From Entomobacter blattae (GTDB taxonomy: Bacteria > Pseudomonadota > Alphaproteobacteria > Acetobacterales > Acetobacteraceae): DNA of 64,000 bases. The position numbers were made by a program, and so were the translations under genes. Within the stretch, counting starts at the first letter, position 1, and each line of letters begins with the position of its first letter. Shown here one piece after another: positions 19,505 to 27,644 of the stretch. The DNA is taken from assembly GCF_014672835.1 (NCBI RefSeq), contig NZ_CP060244.1, forward strand, positions 1-64,000. Direction: 5' to 3'. The notes under the pieces are model-generated. The model saw only the letters and a list, made by a program, of their open reading frames with translations. It was not told where the DNA came from and searched no databases.

Positions 19505-20695
19505 TTACTTCGGTGTTGTGCTTGTATCAACCGTAGGCACAACCGATAACCCCAATGCCAATGGAAGCTTTGGGTCGAGCCCTTTATCGATAAGGATTTT
19601 TACCGGTACACGTTGAACAATTTTAACATAGTTGCCAGTAGCATTTTCTGGTGGGAAAGCACTAAAGGTTGCACCTGTTCCCAATTGTAGAGAATCCACA
19701 TGGCCTTCCAACTTTAAAAATGGGTAGGCATCGACCTTAATCGTCACCTTTTGACCGGGGCGAATATGGGTAATTTGGGTTTCTTTATAATTGGCGATAA
19801 CCCATACTTCTGGCTCTACTATGGAAAGGAGAGCCTGTCCGGTATTGACAAAACTTCCCTGTTCAACATTTCGCCTGGAAACCCAGCCATCATGCGGAGC
19901 CCTAACCACTGTCCATTCCAAATTAAGGTTGGTCAATGCCAGCTGGGCCTGAGCAGCACTGAGCGATCCCTTCTGCTGGGAAACCTGGCTCTGGGAATTC
20001 CCGATATTAGCCTTCACAGGTTCATCAATCATCACTTGAGCTTCGGCCTGCATAAGCTGGGCCTTAGCCGAATCCAACGCAGCCTTGGAGTAATCAATAT
20101 CTTGCTGGGTTGTTGCCGGACGGGCAATGGAGTGCTGGCGTTTATAATCTGTTTGTGTCTTGAAAAGCTGGGCCTTGGCTGCCTCAACTTGAGATTGAGC
20201 AAGCTTTAGCCGGCCTGGAAAGGCTTTTTGAGCCACCAAAAAAGAATATTGAGAGGCAAAATATTGTGACTGCGCCTGCTCCAACAAAGCCTTGGCGTTA
20301 TCATAGTTAGCCTGGTAATCACGCGGGTCAATCCTTAAAAGCACCTGTCCCTTATGGACAAACTGGTTATCATTCACCTCCAGTGATACCACATAGCCAC
20401 TCACATGTGGGGCAATGGTAACAGCCCGTCCTGCAGTAAAAGCATCATCGGTAGAAACGTCATAACGGGTTAGCCACCAGTAAACTCCACAGCCTATCAC
20501 CATAATCAAAATCGTGGCCATCAGCCCCCATTTTACAAATGGTTTTTTCTGTGAAGATGGGGCAGAATCTCCTTTATGAGTCTCTCTTGGAGCACGGGAA
20601 GCGTGATCTAGGGAAGTTTCCTGGTCCAGATGTCCTTGCGGATTATCTTTGTGAGAAGAGGCCTGCTCTACTGAAGCCTGTTGTATTTCCGTCAT
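19505..20695 (-). CDS. HlyD-family membrane fusion protein (EmrA type)
   Basis: Periplasmic adaptor linking the EmrB-like transporter to an outer-membrane channel. It has 396 residues (E. coli EmrA 390). A charged N-terminus of about 50 residues precedes one transmembrane helix (WGLMATILIMVIGCGVYWWL). Then come the lipoyl half-motif TIAPHVSGYVVSLEVNDNQF, a coiled-coil hairpin rich in Ala/Gln/Lys, and the second half VRAPHDGWVSRRNVEQGSFV. It is the first gene of a two-gene operon. Confidence 0.93.
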   Translation of the reverse strand: MTEIQQASVEQASSHKDNPQGHLDQETSLDHASRAPRETHKGDSAPSSQKKPFVKWGLMATILIMVIGCGVYWWLTRYDVSTDDAFTAGRAVTIAPHVSGYVVSLEVNDNQFVHKGQVLLRIDPRDYQANYDNAKALLEQAQSQYFASQYSFLVAQKAFPGRLKLAQSQVEAAKAQLFKTQTDYKRQHSIARPATTQQDIDYSKAALDSAKAQLMQAEAQVMIDEPVKANIGNSQSQVSQQKGSLSAAQAQLALTNLNLEWTVVRAPHDGWVSRRNVEQGSFVNTGQALLSIVEPEVWVIANYKETQITHIRPGQKVTIKVDAYPFLKLEGHVDSLQLGTGATFSAFPPENATGNYVKIVQRVPVKILIDKGLDPKLPLALGLSVVPTVDTSTTPK

Positions 20696-21053
20696 ATATC
20701 ATTTCCCTGGGAGGTAATGTTCTAGCCTTTTCAAAACTGTTTCTTAACAGGTCAGGGTGCCTTTTTTGAATACCAGTTACGGTGTCTTATTATCAACGGA
20801 GCTAAATAAATACAATGGAATAAATACCGTGGCCAACGATCACTTTCTGACATAGGAGTCCGATTGAGTTCGTTGTCAATGCCCTTTATACAGCAAAAAA
20901 CACTGCCCTTTAGTGAGGATATCCTTCCAAAATAAAGCCAAAGTTAAAAACCAAAGTTATTGGCCACCTCTTTTAGTTCCAAAACAGAGTAAACCTATAT
21001 CCAGATACCTAATCCCGCCGTTATTTATAGAAACAAGAAACACTCCTGAAAAA
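20696..21053. other. Spacer upstream of emrA-like gene (358 bases)
   Basis: Presumably holds the promoter of the EmrAB operon on the minus strand; no unambiguous one was identified. It contains small tandem duplications: AATAAATACAATGG (20805-20818) followed by AATAAATACCGTGG (20819-20832), and CCAAAGTTA at 20938 and again 13 bases on. Confidence 0.5.
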
Positions 21054-21248
21054 CTAGCCCGCTCTTCCTAAAATATCTTTTAGCTGTTGAGCAATAGCCT
21101 TTTCATATGGAAAACTCTTCAAAATGACGGTGGTCATCCCTTTACGGAATTTTGCCAAAGTCTCCTGAATGAGTGACTCACTTTCCGTATCCAGGGCACT
21201 TGTGGCTTCATCAAGCAGTAATACCTCTGGGCTTGCGCAGCAACGCAA
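21054..21248 (-). pseudogene. Duplicated fragment of the neighbouring ABC-transporter gene
   Basis: About 125 bases (21123-21247) are nearly identical to 21495-21618 inside the MsbA-like gene 370 bases away. They differ at two single bases plus one inserted base. The fragment encodes the Walker B/D-loop part ([32 protein letters not shown]), then diverges into an unrelated tail ([19 protein letters not shown]). The inserted base shifts the frame upstream, so no Walker A or signature motif is present and the piece cannot work as a transporter. The high identity implies recent copying or ongoing gene conversion. Confidence 0.85.
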
Positions 21249-21350
21249 TCGACTTTCCCTGCGGCTGCAACCATCTATCTTAAAGGATTAGGGCCCTTAC
21301 AAGACCAAGGAGTTCTCTCTTGCATCCCTCATAGATAGATTCTCTGGTCT

Positions 21351-23198
21351 TTAGATTTCTTGGGCTTTTACAAGGCGAGCATACGCCATATTTTTAGCCA
21401 TAAGCTGCTCATGACTACCGGCTTCTGCAATTTTGCCATCATGCATTACCAAGATGATATCAGCAGACCGAACAGTAGAAAGCCTATGAGCAACAATGAC
21501 GGTGGTCATCCCTTTACGGAATTTTGCCAAAGCCTCCTGAATGAGTGACTCACTTTCCGTATCCAGGGCACTTGTGGCTTCATCAAGCAGTAATACCCTG
21601 GGCTTGCGCAGTAACGCACGAGCAAGAGCAATACGCTGGCGTTGACCCCCAGAAAGCTTGCGCCCCGCAGGACCAACCTTGCTGGCATACCCTTCAGGAA
21701 GGGCCATAATAAACCCATGAGCGGCTGCCATTTGTGCTGCGTGATGGACATCGTCCAAAGTAGCATGAGGGTTACCCATACGGATATTTTCCTCAATTGA
21801 AAGGTCAAACAAAAGTGGTTCTTGAGTAACATAGGCGAGAGCTGACCTTAAATCGGCTATCCGTATCTCTCTTAAATCTTTCCCCTCCAGAAGGATCTGC
21901 CCCCCAGAAACATCGTAGAGCCGCGGGATCAAAGATAAGGCTGTTGACTTACCAGAGCCAGAAGCCCCGACAAGGGCAACTGTTAACCCTGGCTTTATCT
22001 CAAACGTAACCCCTCGGAGGCCCGATTTCCCACCTGGATAGGAGAAACTCACATCTCTAAAGCTAATATGCCCCTGCCCAGCGGGAAGAGAGATTGCATG
22101 CTCCTTTTCTGTAATAGTGGGTTTTTCATCAATGACTTCAAAAACCCGTGCAAGACCCGCTAACCCCTCCTGCATAGCGGCATTTAACGAACCTAATGCC
22201 CGTAACGGCCGCGCTGCCAAAAGAAGAGCTGCAACGAACCCCGAAAAGTCCCCTAAGGTTGCCCCCCCCATAGCGGCACGCCAGCCAGCAAATCCCAATA
22301 CAGCTGCCACCGCACTTCCCCCCAGCACTTCCATAACCGGGTCTAGGCGTGCTCTGCCACGAGTAATTTTTAAAAGAGCACTATATAACATATTAAAGGA
22401 GTGTTCCGCCCGCTTCTCTTCCTCCCCCTCAAGGCTATAAACCTTCACTATACGGGCCTGGGCAAAACTCTCATTGAGCAATGCGGCTGTACGACCGGTT
22501 TGCTCTTGCATCCCACCTGAAGCACGCCTAATCCTTCGGCCCAAACGTTGGATAGGCAAAGCAGCCAAAGGATACAACAAAGCAGCGATAAGGCTGAGTT
22601 CCCAATCCATATAAAACATGGACACAACAAGCCCAATAACGGTAACCGTATCCCCTACAGAATTCACCATACGGATCATGGAATCACGAATAGAAATAAC
22701 ATCGCTGGTAAAACGGGCTGCCAATTGGGCAGGGGCTTCTCGTTCAAGCTGAGCAATATCGGCATGGATCAGGCGCGAAAACATTTTACCCTGAAGGTTA
22801 CGGATAACAATAAGCACCAATTTTTGAACGCTAAGGGTTTGCCCATATTGGGACGCTGCCTTCGATGCCGTAATTAATACAACCAGAAGTGGAACCTGAT
22901 AAAGAATACGCGGGTCATGATCAGAAAACATATCTAAGGCCCGCTGAATAACCAGCGGATAAAGCGCTGTAAGCCCAGCCATCAGAAGGGTGAGTACCAC
23001 AATAAGGGCAATCTGCCCCCAATATGTCTTCACTTCTTCATACCATAAACGGCGCATAAGAACGCGCGTATCGTCTGAAGAGAGCGGACGTTTGCTTTTT
23101 TTCCGCCGTGCAAAGCGTTTTTTAGAAACAGGGGTCGAAAAGCCATTCTGGCTGACTTCAGCTAGCCTCACCGACTCTTCTGGAAGAACGACATTCAT
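21351..23198 (-). CDS. ABC transporter, fused membrane and ATPase domains (MsbA-like lipid/drug exporter)
   Basis: Half-transporter that dimerises to flip a lipid or drug across the inner membrane. With the ATG at 23198 it has 615 residues (MsbA 582); a GTG at 23273 would give 640. Neither has a clear ribosome-binding site, so the start is uncertain. A basic N-terminus (KKRFARRKKSKR) precedes six membrane helices. The ATPase has Walker A GASGSGKST, Q-loop YVTQEPLLFD, signature LSGGQRQRIALARALL, Walker [13 protein letters not shown] and the H-loop IVAHRLSTV. It lies 104 bases downstream of cca. MsbA is the best guess by architecture; the substrate cannot be read. Confidence 0.88.
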   Translation of the reverse strand: MNVVLPEESVRLAEVSQNGFSTPVSKKRFARRKKSKRPLSSDDTRVLMRRLWYEEVKTYWGQIALIVVLTLLMAGLTALYPLVIQRALDMFSDHDPRILYQVPLLVVLITASKAASQYGQTLSVQKLVLIVIRNLQGKMFSRLIHADIAQLEREAPAQLAARFTSDVISIRDSMIRMVNSVGDTVTVIGLVVSMFYMDWELSLIAALLYPLAALPIQRLGRRIRRASGGMQEQTGRTAALLNESFAQARIVKVYSLEGEEEKRAEHSFNMLYSALLKITRGRARLDPVMEVLGGSAVAAVLGFAGWRAAMGGATLGDFSGFVAALLLAARPLRALGSLNAAMQEGLAGLARVFEVIDEKPTITEKEHAISLPAGQGHISFRDVSFSYPGGKSGLRGVTFEIKPGLTVALVGASGSGKSTALSLIPRLYDVSGGQILLEGKDLREIRIADLRSALAYVTQEPLLFDLSIEENIRMGNPHATLDDVHHAAQMAAAHGFIMALPEGYASKVGPAGRKLSGGQRQRIALARALLRKPRVLLLDEATSALDTESESLIQEALAKFRKGMTTVIVAHRLSTVRSADIILVMHDGKIAEAGSHEQLMAKNMAYARLVKAQEI

Positions 23199-23302
23199 AG
23201 AACAACTTGTAGCAGCGAGGAGGTTTTTAGGCAAACCCAATACAACCGAAAGGTACTCAAAACGAGCACCCACAGGAAGAATACTAGACTATTTTTTTAA
23301 AT

Positions 23303-24775
23303 TTAAAGCCACTTCCTAAGCTCTTCAAGACAGTCATTTTTACCAGGCTGACAGCCATGAGCAAGCCACCAGGCCCGTATTCGAGCAAGGTAAAAGCCAA
23401 TATTTCGGCCAGCCTGTAGACCTATGGCCATGAGGTCTCTCCCCCGCAAAGGAAATTGCGGGCGTAAGGTTTCCCCAATCTGGATCCGTAATTTTTCCCA
23501 TAAAAAATTATAATAGTCACACTGTCCTGAAAAAATCACCTCCAGCAGTTCGGGAGAAAGAATACCTTCCTTTTCCAGAGCTCTTAAATGGGCCTTATCA
23601 TCACGAAGAAGGAAAAGAGAACTTTGCACTTTCCAACTAAACAAAAATAAGGGACCATGTTCTACTTCAGATAACAATTGAGCTATGGAATAAGAAGATA
23701 GAGGAGGGATAACGTGCACCAAGCGCCCCCCTAAACCTTTAATAAAAATACCAAATTGATCTTGTTGTAAAAACGCAAGCTTTTTTTCTTCCGCTCCCGA
23801 CAAATGCAGAGACCTTGTAAAGCGTTCTCTCTCCTTATTATGAATCTCCTTATTCTGAACAAGAATGGAAAGGGCAAGTAACGGATCTCGTGGAGTGTTC
23901 TCATACCCATAAAAAAAAGTATGATAGGATGGTTTAGTCACTTCAATCTGCTGGAAGAGATTATCTAAAATACCAATCTGGTTGATAGGATATTTTTTCT
24001 GCAGGTCTTGTTCTGACGAGACATGCTGCTGCCCCTCAAGCAGATAAGGTAATACCCCTGTCCTCATCATCCAAACCAGAATTTCATATCGATTTGGCCC
24101 TGATAAAATTCGACCCAATTCTGACCATATCCGCTCAACTGAAAGTTGTGCAAGCAAAGGCAGAGTCCCCGCAATAGCCTCTAACGCTTGGGAATCGGGG
24201 TGGCCTGCTCCAAAACGGGCCTGAAAACGAAAAAACCGTAAAATCCGTAGAGCATCTTCCTGAATACGCCGAGCAGCACACCCAACAAAACGAACTTTAC
24301 GGTTTTTTAAATCTTCAAAACCATGAAAATAATCATACACTCTGCCTTCTCTATTGCAGGACATGGCATTAATGGTAAAATCACGCCTTTTGGCATCTTC
24401 CTGCCAATCTTCAGTCCAGATGACCTCAGCATGGCGGCCGTCGGTTTTGATATCTTGACGCAAGGTCGTAATTTCAAAAGACTGGCCCTTATCCATAACT
24501 GCTGTAACGGTTCCATGTTTTAGGCCTGTTAACACCACTTTAATATTTTGGGCTTCTAGAAGGGCTTGTACTCTCTGTGGTGAAAAAGGAGCGGCCAAAT
24601 CAATATCATGTACCTCTTCCCCCGCCAATATATCCCTAACAACCCCGCCAACCAAACGCAGTTGGGGAATAACACACCATAAGATTTCCAGACTGCCCAT
24701 CTGAGCCTGCAAACATTCAGACAGGTTTATAAGGGGGGGTGCATTCTCGAAAGTCATGCCACTATCGGGCACCAT
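23303..24775 (-). CDS. cca: CCA tRNA nucleotidyltransferase / poly(A) polymerase family
   Basis: Adds or repairs the 3' CCA of tRNA. It has 490 residues and the class II nucleotidyltransferase head: LRLVGGVVRDIL with the glycine pair, then HDIDLA carrying the catalytic aspartates. RRDFTINAMS and RIQEDALRILRFFRFQARFG complete the family core. The C-terminal part is a divergent helical RNA-binding region. The ATG at 24775 overlaps the stop of the upstream DUF1285 gene (TGATG), and an in-frame GTG lies one codon earlier; coupled translation is likely. Confidence 0.93.
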   Translation of the reverse strand: MVPDSGMTFENAPPLINLSECLQAQMGSLEILWCVIPQLRLVGGVVRDILAGEEVHDIDLAAPFSPQRVQALLEAQNIKVVLTGLKHGTVTAVMDKGQSFEITTLRQDIKTDGRHAEVIWTEDWQEDAKRRDFTINAMSCNREGRVYDYFHGFEDLKNRKVRFVGCAARRIQEDALRILRFFRFQARFGAGHPDSQALEAIAGTLPLLAQLSVERIWSELGRILSGPNRYEILVWMMRTGVLPYLLEGQQHVSSEQDLQKKYPINQIGILDNLFQQIEVTKPSYHTFFYGYENTPRDPLLALSILVQNKEIHNKERERFTRSLHLSGAEEKKLAFLQQDQFGIFIKGLGGRLVHVIPPLSSYSIAQLLSEVEHGPLFLFSWKVQSSLFLLRDDKAHLRALEKEGILSPELLEVIFSGQCDYYNFLWEKLRIQIGETLRPQFPLRGRDLMAIGLQAGRNIGFYLARIRAWWLAHGCQPGKNDCLEELRKWL

Positions 24776-25530
24776 CACTCTTTAATAGAGTCTTCAGACG
24801 TTAAGGGAAAAAACATATTCTGGCTCCATATCCCCATATATTTCTCCCCCCTATAACAGCCTGGAACTGAAAGGGCGAGTAATTCATAATAAGCTAGCCG
24901 GCTGATACGGGCCTCAATAGGCCACTTTCCCATACCTTTACGAATAAATAAATAGGGCATTTCCTCCCCACAAATGGTAATATCTTTTGCCAGACTGCGC
25001 ATGATTAAAGGATGGTCAGGCCCCACACAAATCATCTGATCTATATTGGTGCGCAATGAAACAGTCTGATTACGTCCGTAGCCTGTCCAATAAACATTGG
25101 TCACCACAAAAGGCACATCCTCAACCACAACAATGCCTTTCTCTGTTGGGGTTTCCAACCAATAGTCCCCTTCTTCATCACGTTCTATGAGCGAGGAAAA
25201 AAGACATACCATATGTTTACGCTTAATAAGCTTGCCTTTATAATACCAATTTCCATCCCGTTTAATAGAAAAAGGTAAAACAAGCCTACATTGGCCATTC
25301 GCTTTTTTTTCTGGCTTTTCAGGCGGCAAGCCAAATGCTTCTTCAGTCTTCAAGCAACTGGCCTGTACAGCACGCGAGGCCTGTAAAATTGCCTTTTCCT
25401 TTTCTGCCGGTATCACCGGACTTGAATTTTTCTGTTTAGAAGGAAGGCACTCTTTCCCTTTTAGGGGGTGTTTCTTTTCCGTGCAGGATGAAAAGGAAAA
25501 ATACAGACTTTTCATTTCCTTTTCTGTCAT
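24775..25530 (-). CDS. DUF1285 family protein
   Basis: Protein of 251 residues of unknown function. The DUF1285 core occupies about residues 80-230: LVLPFSIKRDGNWYYKGKLI, then FSSLIERDEEGDYWLETP, VEDVPFVVTNV and LFIRKGMGKWPIEARISRLA. The first 80 residues are polar and unlike the family core. The start ATG at 25530 follows AGGAGAG. It overlaps cca and diverges from moxR. DUF1285 next to cca is a recurrent alphaproteobacterial arrangement, which hints at an RNA or envelope role without proving one. Confidence 0.85.
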   Translation of the reverse strand: MTEKEMKSLYFSFSSCTEKKHPLKGKECLPSKQKNSSPVIPAEKEKAILQASRAVQASCLKTEEAFGLPPEKPEKKANGQCRLVLPFSIKRDGNWYYKGKLIKRKHMVCLFSSLIERDEEGDYWLETPTEKGIVVVEDVPFVVTNVYWTGYGRNQTVSLRTNIDQMICVGPDHPLIMRSLAKDITICGEEMPYLFIRKGMGKWPIEARISRLAYYELLALSVPGCYRGEKYMGIWSQNMFFPLTSEDSIKE

Positions 25531-25646
25531 AGCTTGCTCTCCTGCCTTGTATTTCTGTACAACTCAATACTATGTTAGTATAAACGATCACTATTTCGTA
25601 TGCCAAGTTTTGTGTTCTCTTCCGAGTTTAAAGTTCCATATTGATC

Positions 25647-26681
25647 ATGACCCAAAATCCAGAGCTTCCTTCCCCAGCATTCCAAAAACCCACCCTGTCA
25701 GAGCAGGAAGTACTTTTTTATGCTGATCAGCTCAGCAGTAAACTGGTAAAGATCCACCAAGAACTCTCCTCTCATATATTTGGGCAGGATATCGTCATTG
25801 AACAAGTGCTCACCACGATGTTATCTGGTGGGCACTGTCTGCTTGTAGGAGTACCAGGACTTGGCAAAACTTATTTAATCGAAACTCTCAGCAAGGTTAT
25901 GGGGCTTTCCTCCAAACGGATTCAATTTACACCCGACCTTATGCCTTCAGATATTACCGGAAGTGAAATTCTTGATGAATCCCCGACAGGGCAGCGCAGC
26001 TTTCGATTTGTAAAGGGGCCTGTTTTTTGCCAGCTTCTTTTGGCCGATGAAATTAATAGAGCCAGCCCCCGAACCCAATCAGCCCTGTTGCAAGCCATGC
26101 AAGAACAAACAGTAACCATTGCTGGGGCCCCCCACCCCCTACCTCATCCCTTTCATGTTATGGCCACACAAAACCCTCTTGAGCAGGAAGGAACCTACCC
26201 ACTGCCCGAAGCCCAGCTTGATCGTTTCCTCCTTCAGGTTAACCTTTATTACCCTGATGAACAGGCAGAAAAAGCCATGATTTTGGCCACTACCTCCAGC
26301 CAGCTCAAGCCCCCTCAGGAATGTTTTACAGCCCATGAACTGCTTTTAATCCAAACGGTTATTCGGAGCTTGCCCGTAGGGGAAAAAATTGTAAATGCCA
26401 TATTGAAACTGGTCCGCATGGCTAGGCCAGAAACAAGCACAGACGAAAAAAGTAAAAAATACCTCGCCTGGGGGCCAGGCCCACGTGCCACACAGGCCTT
26501 TATGTTGGCCACACGGGCCCGAGCCCTGCTCGATGGGCGCCTTGCACCAAGCCTGGATGATGTGGCAGCCCTTGCTATCCCTATTTTACGCCATAGAATG
26601 GCCCTTCACTTTTCAGCCCGCACGGAAGGAATACAATTGGAGGATATTATAGGCCACCTCGTAGAAACGATCCTTCAGTAA
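25647..26681 (+). CDS. MoxR-family AAA+ ATPase
   Basis: Predicted chaperone-like ATPase of 344 residues. Walker A is GVPGLGKT and Walker B LLADEINRASPRTQSALLQA; sensor I ATQNPLEQEGTYPLPEAQLD and the C-terminal lid (WGPGPRATQAFMLATRARAL) are the MoxR hallmarks. The chosen start is the ATG at 25647, with an in-frame TTG at 25641. It leads a four-gene plus-strand cluster with a DUF58 protein and two large membrane proteins. In such clusters MoxR is thought to help assemble or activate VWA/DUF58 partners; that is family inference. Confidence 0.93.
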   Translation: MTQNPELPSPAFQKPTLSEQEVLFYADQLSSKLVKIHQELSSHIFGQDIVIEQVLTTMLSGGHCLLVGVPGLGKTYLIETLSKVMGLSSKRIQFTPDLMPSDITGSEILDESPTGQRSFRFVKGPVFCQLLLADEINRASPRTQSALLQAMQEQTVTIAGAPHPLPHPFHVMATQNPLEQEGTYPLPEAQLDRFLLQVNLYYPDEQAEKAMILATTSSQLKPPQECFTAHELLLIQTVIRSLPVGEKIVNAILKLVRMARPETSTDEKSKKYLAWGPGPRATQAFMLATRARALLDGRLAPSLDDVAALAIPILRHRMALHFSARTEGIQLEDIIGHLVETILQ

Positions 26682-26729
26682 AATCCTTCTCCTCCAATAC
26701 TGGCAAGAACGAAAATATCCCGAGCTAGA

Positions 26730-27644
26730 ATGAACGCGTCTTCTTCCTTCTCCTTGCAGCAGGCCTATGATCTCGCCGCAAAATTTCCTGCCATACGGCT
26801 TTCAGCCTACCAGGCCGCTCAAACCCTCCTATGGGGGCAACATGGGCGTAAAAGAAAAGGGGAAGGAGAGGAATTTTGGCAATTCCGTAAATTATTTCCC
26901 GGAGAATCCCTCTCCCGGGTCGATTGGCGACAATCTGCCCGCAGCCAGAATATTTTCATCCGCGAGACTGAGCGTCTTACTGTACAAACACTTTGCCTAT
27001 GGGTGGATTTTTCATCTTCTATGGCGTGGGGCTCAGAAGGGAGCCCCTTCACAAAGCTTCACTACGCCCTTACCCAAGCCTTAGCCCTAGCCTATTGCGC
27101 CCTTGATAACCAAGAGCGCCTTCTTGTAATAAACCCTTATACTGGGGAGCAGATTTTTTTTAATAGCACTGCACGCTTCCCCGCTCTTTGTGATTTTTTC
27201 TTCCACCTCTTAAGCCACAGCCAGGAAACGCCGCCGTCTCCCCTGCCAAAATCAGAATTCCTTCCCCCTCATTGTCATCTCGCCTTATTCAGCGATGGTC
27301 TATTTACCCTATCCTCTATAGCCCCTTTACTGAAAACCCTTGCCTTGCAATCTACCCGAACCTTCTTTTTTCAAGTGAACGACCCCCAGGAAGCCCAATT
27401 TTCCTATGAAGGACGAATTCTCTTTGAAGGAACAGAAAATGAACCCTCCCATCTTGTTCCAAATGCCCTAAGCGTTGCCCAAAATTATCAAAATAACTTT
27501 AAACATCATAGTGTCCAACTGGCGGAATTATGTCAAAATAACCACATTCATTATTGGTCTTTCCTGACCTCTCAACCCCTTATGCAACCTTTGCAACACA
27601 TCTTTCGGCTTGTAGACAGCAGCTTGGAGAAAAGAAACCTGTGA
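26730..27644 (+). CDS. DUF58 domain protein
   Basis: Protein of 304 residues with the DUF58 signature near residues 45-85 (FWQFRKLFPGESLSRVDWRQ, then SARSQNIFIRETE). A von Willebrand A-like fold follows (LWVDFSSSMAWG, a DxSxS metal-site pattern). It has no signal peptide or membrane helix. It starts 48 bases after moxR, and its stop overlaps the start of the next gene. DUF58 proteins are usual partners of MoxR ATPases; their molecular job is not settled. Confidence 0.9.
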   Translation: MNASSSFSLQQAYDLAAKFPAIRLSAYQAAQTLLWGQHGRKRKGEGEEFWQFRKLFPGESLSRVDWRQSARSQNIFIRETERLTVQTLCLWVDFSSSMAWGSEGSPFTKLHYALTQALALAYCALDNQERLLVINPYTGEQIFFNSTARFPALCDFFFHLLSHSQETPPSPLPKSEFLPPHCHLALFSDGLFTLSSIAPLLKTLALQSTRTFFFQVNDPQEAQFSYEGRILFEGTENEPSHLVPNALSVAQNYQNNFKHHSVQLAELCQNNHIHYWSFLTSQPLMQPLQHIFRLVDSSLEKRNL

